48,618 nt of DNA. Origin: Kitasatospora cheerisanensis KCTC 2395. GTDB lineage: Bacteria; Actinomycetota; Actinomycetes; Streptomycetales; Streptomycetaceae. The stretch covers positions 7,134,324 to 7,182,941 of the forward strand of contig NZ_KK853997.1 in NCBI RefSeq assembly GCF_000696185.1, given 5' to 3'. Both the position numbers and the translations under genes were made by a program. Positions within the stretch are counted from its first letter, which is position 1, and every line of letters begins with the position of its first letter. Below are positions 34,309-41,881 of this stretch, piece after piece. Below the pieces are notes generated by a model. That model had not been told where the DNA came from and searched no databases. It saw only the letters and a list, made by a program, of their open reading frames with translations.

Positions 34309-34500
34309 TCAGGCGGCGATCAGCAGGGTGCGGCGCGGGGCGATCACGCGGCCGTCCGGCAGCAGCTCGCCGGTGTCGTCGAACAGCAGCACCCCGTTGC
34401 ACAGCAGGCTCCAGCCCTGCTCGGGGTGGCGGGCGACCGCCTCGGCCGCCTCGCGGTCCGGAGACTCGGCGGACGGGCAGTCGGTTCGGTGCTGGCACAT
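34309..34500 (-). CDS. DUF5999 family small protein
   Basis: 63 residues: MCQHRTDCPSAESPDREAA, HPEQGWSLLCNGVLLFDDTG, ELLPDGRVIAPRR. Very conserved across Streptomyces under this DUF, with Cys2/Cys8 and Cys34 possibly binding metal; no function is known. ATG at 34500 has GCGAGG seven bases before it and the length is that of the family. Confidence 0.88.
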   Translation of the reverse strand: MCQHRTDCPSAESPDREAAEAVARHPEQGWSLLCNGVLLFDDTGELLPDGRVIAPRRTLLIAA

Positions 34501-34832
34501 CGTTGTACCTCGCTTCGCTCGGATGTCGCTCCGCCGGACGGCCACCCCCGGGGCGCCGACCTGCCGACGGAACTTTCTCGCCGCCTCGGGTGTGAAACGG
34601 AGTCAGCCGGGTAGGAGGTGTGGTCCCCTCCCCCGACCGACACCAGTGTCCGACTCCGCGGGCGCTCGCGCAGGCATTTGGTGACATGCGCCACAGAAGA
34701 TCGGGCGAGATCACCCTACCGGGCGGCCCGGCGTCCGATCCGCGCCCGGACGGGCCATGCCCGACCGATCCGTTCGGACCAGTCGGGCATGGCCCGTCCG
34801 GGTGGTATGCGTCCGAGTGGTACGAGGGGGCG
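34501..34832. other. intergenic region with a large hairpin, no gene seen
   Basis: The DUF5999 leader is at the left and a long hairpin (34745-34802) at the right. Reading frames in between lack normal codon bias or a ribosome site. No promoter pair is convincing. Confidence 0.55.
34745..34802. terminator. 58-bp hairpin downstream of hypothetical gene
   Basis: 21-bp perfect inverted repeat (34745-34765 with 34782-34802; core GGACGGGCCATGCCCGAC) and an inner TCCG-TT-CGGA stem in the loop. It lies 30 bp beyond the stop of the minus-strand gene at 34833, so it most likely ends that transcript. Its symmetry is unusually complete. Confidence 0.75.
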
Positions 34833-35522
34833 TCAGCCGATCAGCGCGGTCGGCCGGGCCGCCGGGGCGTTCGCCAGCCGGGCCAGCAGTTCGGCGGCGG
34901 GCAGCACCTGATGGGCCGCCACCCCGAGCGGGGCCGGCGCCAGCGGGATCAGCAGGTCCTCCGCGGGCAGCTCGCCGTGCAGCCACAGCGCGGACGCGTA
35001 GTGCTCGGGCAGTGGCAGCAGCCGCGGCTCGTACCGGGCGGGGGAGAGGTGCACCAGCTGCCAGGCCTGCCGCAGCGCCCGCACCGTGGAGTCCAGGAAC
35101 GGCCCGGCGCTCAGGTGCGAGAACACCGGCCCGTCCGCGCCGGCGGCGACCTCGGCGGCGGCCACCACCTGCTCCAGTCCGTCCTCGGTGAACTCGCCGG
35201 TCATCAGCGGGCGCTCCGGCCGGACGTCCGCCGCGGCGCCCGCCGCGCCCGCCGCGTCGCAGGACTCGTGCGGACAGTGCGGCCCGGCCGCGGCCGGGCG
35301 GGCGGCGCGCAGCAGGAACCGCCAGCCGGTGCATTCCGCCTCCGCCAGCCGGGGCGCGGGCCCGCGCAGGGCGTGCACCGGGAGGGCGAGCAGCGGTTCC
35401 GGGCGGCCGGCGCTATGGCGCAGCACGGCGGCCGCGGACGGCGGCAGGGCCGCCCCGGGCGCGAGGGCCGAGCGCACGGCGTTCAGGGCGCCGGCCGGGG
35501 GCTGGGACAGGTGCAACGTCAT
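34833..35522 (-). CDS. hypothetical protein
   Basis: 229 residues, Ala/Pro/Leu-rich, not recognised. Features: LPVHALRGPAPRLAEAECTGWRF core with a Cys, HCPHESCD (possible Cys/His pair near 83-89), MTGEFTEDGLEQVVAAAEVA, and YEPRLLPLPEHYASALWLHG. No signal peptide or membrane segment. ATG at 35522 follows AGGCGACTCACC. Third-position GC and codon use match neighbours, so it is likely a real gene. It is divergent from the glutamate-cysteine ligase-like gene and isolated otherwise. Confidence 0.6.
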   Translation of the reverse strand: MTLHLSQPPAGALNAVRSALAPGAALPPSAAAVLRHSAGRPEPLLALPVHALRGPAPRLAEAECTGWRFLLRAARPAAAGPHCPHESCDAAGAAGAAADVRPERPLMTGEFTEDGLEQVVAAAEVAAGADGPVFSHLSAGPFLDSTVRALRQAWQLVHLSPARYEPRLLPLPEHYASALWLHGELPAEDLLIPLAPAPLGVAAHQVLPAAELLARLANAPAARPTALIG

Positions 35523-35881
35523 GGTGAGTCGCCTCTCCGTGCGAGATCGGCGTACTGCGGCATACCGGCATGGCATCGACATGAGGGTCTGGCCGTGTCC
35601 GGTTGGGCAAGATCGCCGAGGGGGTGGGCGGGTCGTCGACGAGTCCCTCGACGGTGGGGGTTACTCGGACGGCCCTGACCTGGCCTGAGCGGCGTGCGAA
35701 TGCTATTCGAACAAGTGCGCAGGGTGACCTTCATATCACGTTCCGTGTCGTGGCGCAAGTGGGTTCGAACTGACAGACCGTCAGAAAGCCTGTCTCGTTC
35801 GGGTGTTCACATCGTGGGCTAGAAATCTTCGCGCTGGGCAGAATGCACAGGCACTGTCGACCGAGAGGAGGGAAGGCACCC
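35523..35881. other. divergent promoter region
   Basis: Relatively AT-rich between 35690 and 35830. Contains CGAAT-GCT-ATTCG (35697-35709), CTGAC-AGACC-GTCAG near 35770, and TAGAAA at 35819-35824 as a possible -10 for the ligase gene. No small gene is seen. Confidence 0.4.
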
Positions 35882-37381
35882 GTGGGCGAGAAAGTCGTCG
35901 CGACCCGGGCGGAGCTGGCCGACCGGCAGCTGTACCGCCGCAAGCTCCAGTCCTGTCTGGACGTCCTGGGGCGGATGCTCAGGGAGGAACGGTTCGACCG
36001 CCCGAAGGCCATGATGGGCCTGGAGATCGAACTCAACCTGGTCGACGAGCAGGGCGTGCCCATGCTCGGCAACGAGCAGGTGCTGGACTCGATCTCCTCC
36101 ACCGACTTCCAGACCGAGCTGGCCCGCTTCAACATCGAGCTGAACATCGCCGCCCGGCGCCTCGGCGGGCACGTCTTCGAGGACCTGCGCGAGGAGCTCG
36201 ACACCGCCCTGCGCTACGCCGAGCGGCGGGCCGAGCAGGTCGGCGGGCGGATCGTGATGGTCGGCATCCTGCCCACCCTGGACCTGGAGCACGCCGGGCT
36301 GGAGGCGATGTCCAGCAACGACCGCTACACCCTGCTCAGCGACCAGATCCTGGCCGCCCGCGGGGAGGACATCGCGCTCGACATCGAGGGCGTGGAGCGG
36401 CTCACCATCGACTCCGTCTCGATGGTCGCCGAGGCCGCCGCCACCTCCCTGCAACTGCACCTGCAGGTCACCCCCGCCCGGTTCGCCTCGGTGTGGAACG
36501 CCGCCCAGTCGTTCTGCGGCGTGCAGCTCGCCCTCGGCGCCAACTCGCCGTTCCTGTTCGGCCGCGAGCTGTGGCGCGAGACCCGGCCGGTGCTGTTCCA
36601 GCAGGCCTGCGACACCCGCACGGCCGAGCTCAAGGCCCAGGGCGTGCGCCCCATCACCTGGTTCGGCGAACGCTGGGTCGACTCCGCCTACGACCTGTTC
36701 GAGGAGAACCTGCGGTACTTCCCGGCGCTGCTGCCGATCTGCGACGACGAGGACCCGGTCAAGGTGCTGGCCTCCGGCGGCGCGCCCCGGCTCGGCGAGA
36801 TGCGGCTGCACAACGGCACCATCTACCGCTGGAACCGCCCGGTCTACGACGTCGCCGACGGCGTCGCCCACCTGCGGGTGGAGAACCGCTGCCTGCCCGC
36901 CGGCCCGACCGTCGCCGACATCCTCGCCAACTCGGCCTTCTACTACGGCCTGGTCCGGGTGCTGGCCGAACAGCCCCGCCCGATCTGGACCAGGCTGCCG
37001 TTCGAGAAGGCCGACGAGAACTTCCGCAACGGCGCCCGCTACGGCATCGACGCCGTGCAGTGGTGGCCGCGCTCCGGGCGCGGCGCCCGCGGCCTGGCCG
37101 AACTGCCCGCCACCGACCTGGTGCTGAACGAACTGCTGCCGCTCGCCCACCAGGGCCTCGACCGCTGGGGCATCGCCGCCCGGGACCGGGACCGCTACCT
37201 CGGCATCATCGAGCAGCGCTGCCTGCGCCGCACCAACGGCGCCTCCTGGCAGGCCGCCGTCGTGCACCGGCTGCGCGAACGGCACGGCCTCGCCCCGAAC
37301 GCCGCGATCGCCGAGATGACGCGCCGTTACATCGAGTACATGCGCACCGGCGAACCCGTGCACACCTGGCCGGTGGACTGA
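35882..37381 (+). CDS. glutamate-cysteine ligase-like enzyme (GCS2 family)
   Basis: 499 residues. MMGLEIELNLVDEQGVP at the N terminus holds the metal-binding Glu of the GCS2 fold; LARFNIELNIAARRLG, TSLQLHLQVTPARFA, LALGANSPFLFGRELW and ARLGEMRLHNGTIYRWNRP are typical. The family joins glutamate (or another carboxylate) to an amine using ATP. Actinomycetes use mycothiol, so glutathione synthesis is not implied; an ergothioneine EgtA role is possible but no egt genes are near. GTG at 35882 follows GAGGAGGGAAGG. Confidence 0.8.
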   Translation: MGEKVVATRAELADRQLYRRKLQSCLDVLGRMLREERFDRPKAMMGLEIELNLVDEQGVPMLGNEQVLDSISSTDFQTELARFNIELNIAARRLGGHVFEDLREELDTALRYAERRAEQVGGRIVMVGILPTLDLEHAGLEAMSSNDRYTLLSDQILAARGEDIALDIEGVERLTIDSVSMVAEAAATSLQLHLQVTPARFASVWNAAQSFCGVQLALGANSPFLFGRELWRETRPVLFQQACDTRTAELKAQGVRPITWFGERWVDSAYDLFEENLRYFPALLPICDDEDPVKVLASGGAPRLGEMRLHNGTIYRWNRPVYDVADGVAHLRVENRCLPAGPTVADILANSAFYYGLVRVLAEQPRPIWTRLPFEKADENFRNGARYGIDAVQWWPRSGRGARGLAELPATDLVLNELLPLAHQGLDRWGIAARDRDRYLGIIEQRCLRRTNGASWQAAVVHRLRERHGLAPNAAIAEMTRRYIEYMRTGEPVHTWPVD

Positions 37382-37411
37382 CATTCCCGGGCCCGCGAGT
37401 CCAGGAACGGC

Positions 37412-37433
37412 TCATCCTCCTGTGAAAGGATGA
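37412..37433. other. short inverted repeat between ligase and protease genes
   Basis: TCATCCT-CCTGTGAA-AGGATGA: seven perfect pairs, 8-nt loop. Lies 31 bp after the ligase stop and 57 bp before the CPBP start; it may be a weak terminator or operator. Confidence 0.4.
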
Positions 37434-37489
37434 TCGGCCCGGAGACGGCATCGAGCCCCTCCGGGCCGCATCCGCCCTCGGGGAGACCA

Positions 37490-38278
37490 GTGACCACCGC
37501 CTCGGCCGAGCCCGCCACCACCAAGACCCCCTCGCGCCGGCTGCTCGCCGCCGAACTGCTGATCGTCCTCGGGCTCTCGCTCGGCGCCAGCGGCGTCTCC
37601 GCGCTGATCAGCTTCGTCGGCTCGCTCACCGAGCCCGTCGCCCTCGGGCACCAGGTCGCCACCCTCAACGCCTCCCGGGCGCCCGGCCGCCCCTGGCTCG
37701 ACCTGGCCTGGCAGCTGTACTACGTCGCCCGCGGCCTGATGCCCGTGGTGCTGGTCGGCTACCTGCTGGTCCGCGAGGGCGCGTCGCTGCGCACCCTCGG
37801 CTTCGACCTGCGGCACAAGCTCGCCGACCTTGGCCGCGGCACGCTGCTCGCCGCCGCCATCGGCGGCTCCGGGCTCGCCCTCTACCTGGCCGCGCAGGCG
37901 GCCGGCTTCAACCTGACGGTCGCCCCCTCCGGGCTGCCCGAGGTGTGGTGGCGGATCCCCGTGCTGATCGCCTCCGCCTGGCAGAACGCGATCCTGGAGG
38001 AGGTCGTGGTGGTCGGCTACCTGGTGCGCCGGCTGCACCAGCTCGGCTGGACCTGGCCCGCGATCATCACCGCCAGCGCCGTGCTGCGCGGCTCGTACCA
38101 CCTGTACCAGGGCATCGGCGGCCTGGTCGGCAACATGGTGATGGGCGTGGTGTTCTGCCTGCTGTACCGCCGCTGGCGCCGGGTCGGCCCGCTGGTCGCC
38201 GCGCACGCCCTGATCGACACGGTGGCCTTCGTCGGCTACGCGCTGCTGGCCGGGCACGTGAGCTGGCTGCCGTCCTGA
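37490..38278 (+). CDS. CPBP family intramembrane metalloprotease
   Basis: 262 residues with about seven or eight membrane segments. The Abi/CAAX motifs are present: EE in NAILEEVVVVGYLVRR, Arg/His in ASAVLRGSYHLYQG, and His/Asp in AAHALIDTVAF. Such membrane proteases act in protein processing or bacteriocin self-immunity; no bacteriocin genes are near. GTG at 37490 after GGGGAGACCA; an upstream GTG frame adds Pro/Ser residues only. Confidence 0.88.
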   Translation: MTTASAEPATTKTPSRRLLAAELLIVLGLSLGASGVSALISFVGSLTEPVALGHQVATLNASRAPGRPWLDLAWQLYYVARGLMPVVLVGYLLVREGASLRTLGFDLRHKLADLGRGTLLAAAIGGSGLALYLAAQAAGFNLTVAPSGLPEVWWRIPVLIASAWQNAILEEVVVVGYLVRRLHQLGWTWPAIITASAVLRGSYHLYQGIGGLVGNMVMGVVFCLLYRRWRRVGPLVAAHALIDTVAFVGYALLAGHVSWLPS

Positions 38279-38285
38279 ACGCGGC

Positions 38286-38313
38286 CTGACGGGCGGTCAG
38301 CTGCCGGTAGGGT
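38286..38313 (+). promoter_or_regulatory. promoter of small hypothetical gene
   Basis: -35 CTGACG (38286-38291), 16-bp spacer, -10 TAGGGT (38308-38313). Close to the actinomycete housekeeping consensus TTGACR-TAGRRT. Confidence 0.6.
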
Positions 38314-38351
38314 GACGGCCGGTGGAGACCGTGAACGGGCAGGGGAGCGGC

Positions 38352-38624
38352 ATGGGCGGGCAGCAGAGCTGGCACGGCGACCGGGCGCGGGCCCGCCGGA
38401 TCGCGGACGCCCTGCACAAACTCACCGGTCACCCGCCGGTGGTCGACCGCACCCGCACCGGTGCGACCCGGGTCAGCGTCCGGGTCGCCGAGCGCGCCGA
38501 CCGCACCCAGACGCTGGCGGTGCTGCGGGTGCTGGGCCAGGGCGACAGCTTCGGCCACGACCGCACCGCCCGCTGGGAGAAGGTCTGGGTCGAGGTGGCC
38601 GACCGGGCGGCCGCGCAGGCCTGA
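38352..38624 (+). CDS. small hypothetical protein
   Basis: 90 residues: MGGQQSWHGDRARARRIADA, HPPVVDRTRTGATRVSVRVA, GQGDSFGHDRTARWEKVWVE. It looks like a single alpha/beta domain, not recognised. ATG at 38352 has GGGGAG four bases before it; a GTG at 38322, nine bases after the -10, would allow a leaderless 100-residue form. Tail-to-tail with the HAD gene. Confidence 0.65.
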   Translation: MGGQQSWHGDRARARRIADALHKLTGHPPVVDRTRTGATRVSVRVAERADRTQTLAVLRVLGQGDSFGHDRTARWEKVWVEVADRAAAQA

Positions 38625-38631
38625 CGCAGGG

Positions 38632-39150
38632 TCAGCAGGCCCACGGGTTCGGCCAGGCCCGCGACGGGGGGCGGCGCAGCAGCCGGTCCACGTGCTCGCG
38701 TTGCAGGCCCTGCGCGGGGTCGATCGGCAGCAGCAGCCGGTCCGCGCGGAGCACGGTGCGGCGCACCAGGCGCGGCGGGATGCAGTCGTCGACCCAGGCG
38801 AACGGGCGGCCCTCGGCGTGCCGCAGGATCGGCGCCCACTTGCGGGCCGAGAACAGCTCCATCAGCGGCACCCGCGGGTCGCCCGGCTGCGGCACGTAGC
38901 CGCTGAACTCGACCACCGGCAGTTCCGGCAGGCCCAGCAGCGGGGCGATGTGCCGGTTGGCCTCGGACTCCCAGGTGGTCGCCCAGACGAGTTCGTACCG
39001 CTCGGCGAGTTCGCGCAGCCAGTCGCCGTGGCGCGGCGAGAGCAGCACCGAGTAGCCGAGCAGGGTGTGGGAGTCGAAGTCGTCGTCGGGGTGCGGGAAC
39101 ACCGGGTTCAGCACCCCGTCGACGTCAAGGTACAGCAGTGGCTTGCCCAT
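38632..39150 (-). CDS. HAD-like hydrolase
   Basis: 172 residues. Motif I is LLYLDVDGVLNPV (nucleophile Asp9, general acid Asp11); motif II Thr in VWATTWESEAN; motif IV Asp pair in FAWVDDCIPP. Small HAD with no cap, phosphatase or nucleotidase-like; substrate unknown. ATG at 39150 after GGGGGAGCAAACCGA. Confidence 0.82.
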   Translation of the reverse strand: MGKPLLYLDVDGVLNPVFPHPDDDFDSHTLLGYSVLLSPRHGDWLRELAERYELVWATTWESEANRHIAPLLGLPELPVVEFSGYVPQPGDPRVPLMELFSARKWAPILRHAEGRPFAWVDDCIPPRLVRRTVLRADRLLLPIDPAQGLQREHVDRLLRRPPSRAWPNPWAC

Positions 39151-39231
39151 TCGGTTTGCTCCCCCGGGTCGCGGCCTGTTGTCCAGTCGGACGAGTTCCG
39201 GCCCCCGGGGGTTGCAAGCTGACAGCGGCTG

Positions 39232-40488
39232 TCACCCGGAAGTGGCCGGTTCCGGTTCCGGAGTCTTGGAACGAGCCTCGGGCACCTTGCGTTCCAACTG
39301 CCGTACCTCCGGCACCAGGAGCACCGCCGCGGCGAGGCCGAGACAGGTCAGCGCGCAGGCCCACAGTGCGCCGGACAGGCCCAGCGCGTTGGCCACCGGT
39401 CCGGCCAGCGCGGTGCCCGCCGGCATCAGCGCGAAGGAGCCGAAGCCGTCGTAGGCGGAGATCCGGGACAACAACTCCTCCGGGATTTCCTGACGGAGCG
39501 TCACCAGCCAGCCGACCACGAACACGGTGACGCCGACGCCGGACAGGAACATCGCCACCACCACGGCGGGCAGCGGCAGCCGCAGCGCCAGCGTGAGCGC
39601 GGGCAGGCCGAACAGGAACACGCCGCCGTTGCCGACCAGCAGCACCCGGCGCGGCTGCCAGCGGGCCATCAGCACCGCGCTGAGCACCATGCCGATGCTG
39701 AGCGCGGCCATCGCGGTGCCCCAGGCGCCGGCGCCGCCCATCCGCTGCTTGGCGACCACCGGGCCGTACACCGCCTCGACGGCGAGCACGCAGGCGTTCA
39801 TCAGGGAGAACTGCACGACGATCGCCCACAGCCAGCGGCGGGAGATGAACTCCCGCCAGCCGACCCGCAGTTCGTGGACCAGGCTCTCCCCGGAGGACTT
39901 CCGCTCGCCGACCTGGACGAGGCCGGTGCGCATCAGCGCGGCCACCGCGAAGCAGCCCGCGTCGAGGGCCAGCACCCAGCCGGGGCCGGCCACCGCGGTC
40001 AGCAGGCCGCCGAGCGCGGCGCCGCCGATCTGCGAGCCGTTCAGGCCCATCTTGAAGACCGAGATCGCCTTCGAGGAGTGCTCCGGCGGCACCGCCTGGA
40101 GGATCACGCCCTCGGCGGCCGGGGTGTAGAACGCCTGCCCGGCGCCGCCCGCCGCGGACAGCACCAGCAGCGCCCACAGCGGCGGGTGCCCGATCAGCAC
40201 CAGCGCGGCCAGGACCGCCTGCGACACCGCGTTGAAGACGTTGGCGCTGACCATCACCACGTGCCGCGGCCACCGGTCGGCGACCGCTCCGCCGATCAGC
40301 ATCAGCACCACCAGCGGCACCGTCCGGGCGGCCGTGACGTAGCCGACCTCGGTGGTGTGCCAGCCGGCCTCGAGCACGGCGAACGCGGTGGCGATCGGCG
40401 CTCCGGCGTTGCCCAGCGCGCTGACCACGGTGGAGGCGGTCTGGATCCGATAGTTGCGGCCGGCCCACGCCGGAAACGTTATACGCAC
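39232..40488 (-). CDS. MFS exporter
   Basis: 418 residues with about 12 membrane segments (AWAGRNYRIQTASTVVSALG, GGAVADRWPRHVVMVSA between TM2 and TM3, PLPAVVVAMFLSGVGVTVFV). Similar in type to the exporter at 4589 (enterobactin/macrolide-like MFS) but not its close paralogue. GTG at 40488; a dyad CTGACG-N6-CGTCAG lies three bases before the start, suggesting repressor control. The ORF ends with a charged tail (SKTPEPEPATSG). Substrate unknown. Confidence 0.85.
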   Translation of the reverse strand: MRITFPAWAGRNYRIQTASTVVSALGNAGAPIATAFAVLEAGWHTTEVGYVTAARTVPLVVLMLIGGAVADRWPRHVVMVSANVFNAVSQAVLAALVLIGHPPLWALLVLSAAGGAGQAFYTPAAEGVILQAVPPEHSSKAISVFKMGLNGSQIGGAALGGLLTAVAGPGWVLALDAGCFAVAALMRTGLVQVGERKSSGESLVHELRVGWREFISRRWLWAIVVQFSLMNACVLAVEAVYGPVVAKQRMGGAGAWGTAMAALSIGMVLSAVLMARWQPRRVLLVGNGGVFLFGLPALTLALRLPLPAVVVAMFLSGVGVTVFVVGWLVTLRQEIPEELLSRISAYDGFGSFALMPAGTALAGPVANALGLSGALWACALTCLGLAAAVLLVPEVRQLERKVPEARSKTPEPEPATSG

Positions 40489-40491
40489 CGC

Positions 40492-40509
40492 CTGACGATG
40501 GACCGTCAG
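40492..40509. promoter_or_regulatory. operator-like dyad at MFS gene start
   Basis: CTGACG-ATGGAC-CGTCAG, perfect 6-bp arms, ending three bases upstream of the GTG at 40488 on the minus strand. No regulator gene is adjacent, so the binding factor would act from elsewhere. TTTACA (40524-40519) is a possible -35. Confidence 0.5.
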
Positions 40510-40530
40510 TAGCCGTTCTGTAAAGAGGTT

Positions 40531-41052
40531 TTAAGGATTCCGGCCGTCGGCCAGCAGTCCCAGCACCACCTCGTCCACGAACCGGCCCGAGACCCACGCG
40601 GCGCCGCGCAGCGTCCCCTCCACCCGGAAGCCGGCCCGGCGGGCCGCGCCGATCATCGCCGCGTTGTCCGCCAGCGTGTCGACCTGCAGGCGGTGCAGGC
40701 CCAGCACGTCGAACCCGTACCGGCACAGCACCCGCACCACGTCCGTGCCGAGGCCGCGGCCGCGCACGCCGGGCCGCAGCGACATGCCGAGCCGGCCCGA
40801 GCGGTGGTGCGGATCGACGCCCCACAGCAGGGCGGCGCCCGCGAGTTCGCCGCTGGCCCGGTCGACCACCGAGAACACCGCGTTCTCCTCGGCCCCCGTC
40901 ACCCGGAACGGCGAGGCCTCGACGGGCACCGGCCGCCAGGGCCGCCCGTCCGTCCGCGAGCGCGTGGCGACGTCCTCGTACAACTCCTCGTGCAGGACGG
41001 CGACATCGCTCTCGTACCGGGCCCGCAGGACCGCCTTCTCCCCGATCAGCAT
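40531..41052 (-). CDS. RimJ/RimL-type GNAT acetyltransferase
   Basis: 173 residues. KAVLRARYESDVAVLHEELY at the N terminus, the acetyl-CoA loop MSLRPGVRGRGLGTDVVRVL and the C-terminal LHRLQVDTLADNAAMIGAARRAGF are typical of RimJ/RimL/aminoglycoside-type acetyltransferases (Acetyltransf_3). ATG at 41052 after a run of G (CTGGGGG). Substrate unknown. Confidence 0.88.
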   Translation of the reverse strand: MLIGEKAVLRARYESDVAVLHEELYEDVATRSRTDGRPWRPVPVEASPFRVTGAEENAVFSVVDRASGELAGAALLWGVDPHHRSGRLGMSLRPGVRGRGLGTDVVRVLCRYGFDVLGLHRLQVDTLADNAAMIGAARRAGFRVEGTLRGAAWVSGRFVDEVVLGLLADGRNP

Positions 41053-41112
41053 CCCCCAGGGGTACCACTTGCCGGGCCGCCCCGGCCAGCGGACTCCCGC
41101 GCCGACGGGGCG

Positions 41113-41805
41113 TCAGCCCAGGTGGCCCCAGAGGAAGCTGAGGGTGCGGCGCCAGGCGATGCCGGCCTGCAGCGGGTCGTAGCTGCTCGGGGTCTTCTCG
41201 TCGTTCATGAAGGCGTGCCCGGCCGGGTAGAAGTGGATCTCCGGGCGGCGGCCGGTGGCCTCCCCGATCCGGATCGCCGCCTCGTCGACCACCGCCACCG
41301 GCAGCGAGGCGTCCTGCTCGCCGAAGTGGCCCAGGACGTGCGCGGTCAGGCCCCGGTAGTCGTAGTCCGGGTCGCCCGGCAGGCCGTAGAACGGGACGAC
41401 CGCCGCGACCCGGTCGCCCTCCCGGGCGGCGAGCCGCAGCGCCAGGCCGCCGCCCATGCACAGGCCGACCACGCCGATCGCGTCGCCGACCACCGACGGG
41501 TGGTGCAGCAGCCGGGAGACGGCCGCGGCCAGCTCCTGCGCGGCCAGCTCCACGGGCAGTTCGCGCTTCATCCGGGCCGCCTCCGCCCGGTCGTGGGTGA
41601 CCGTCCCGCCGTACAGGTCCGGGGCGAGCGCGACGAACCCCTCCTCGGCGAGCCGGTCGGTGAGATCGGCGATGTGCCGGGTCAGCCCCCACCACTCCTG
41701 GATCACCAGGACGCCGGGACCGACCCGGGCGGGCGGCGCCGCCAGGTAGCCGTGCAGGGTCCGGCCGGGGCCGGCGAAGCTGAGGTTCTGGCGGGCAGTG
41801 CCCAT
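41113..41805 (-). CDS. dienelactone hydrolase family protein
   Basis: 230 residues, alpha/beta-hydrolase with nucleophile GLCMGGGLAL (Cys near 117), the Glu in VIQEWWGL, Asp/His region HFGEQDASLPV and FYPAGHAFMND. Dienelactone hydrolases open lactones in chlorocatechol degradation, but family members have wide esterase roles. ATG at 41805 with GGAGAGGCC. It lies between a GNAT gene and a sugar porter on the same strand. Confidence 0.9.
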   Translation of the reverse strand: MGTARQNLSFAGPGRTLHGYLAAPPARVGPGVLVIQEWWGLTRHIADLTDRLAEEGFVALAPDLYGGTVTHDRAEAARMKRELPVELAAQELAAAVSRLLHHPSVVGDAIGVVGLCMGGGLALRLAAREGDRVAAVVPFYGLPGDPDYDYRGLTAHVLGHFGEQDASLPVAVVDEAAIRIGEATGRRPEIHFYPAGHAFMNDEKTPSSYDPLQAGIAWRRTLSFLWGHLG

Positions 41806-41881
41806 GGCCTCTCCGTCGGGGTGGCCGCGCGCGGGCAGCTCGCGGCGGGGGCAGCGGTGGGTCGGGAACGCGCGAAGGCCC

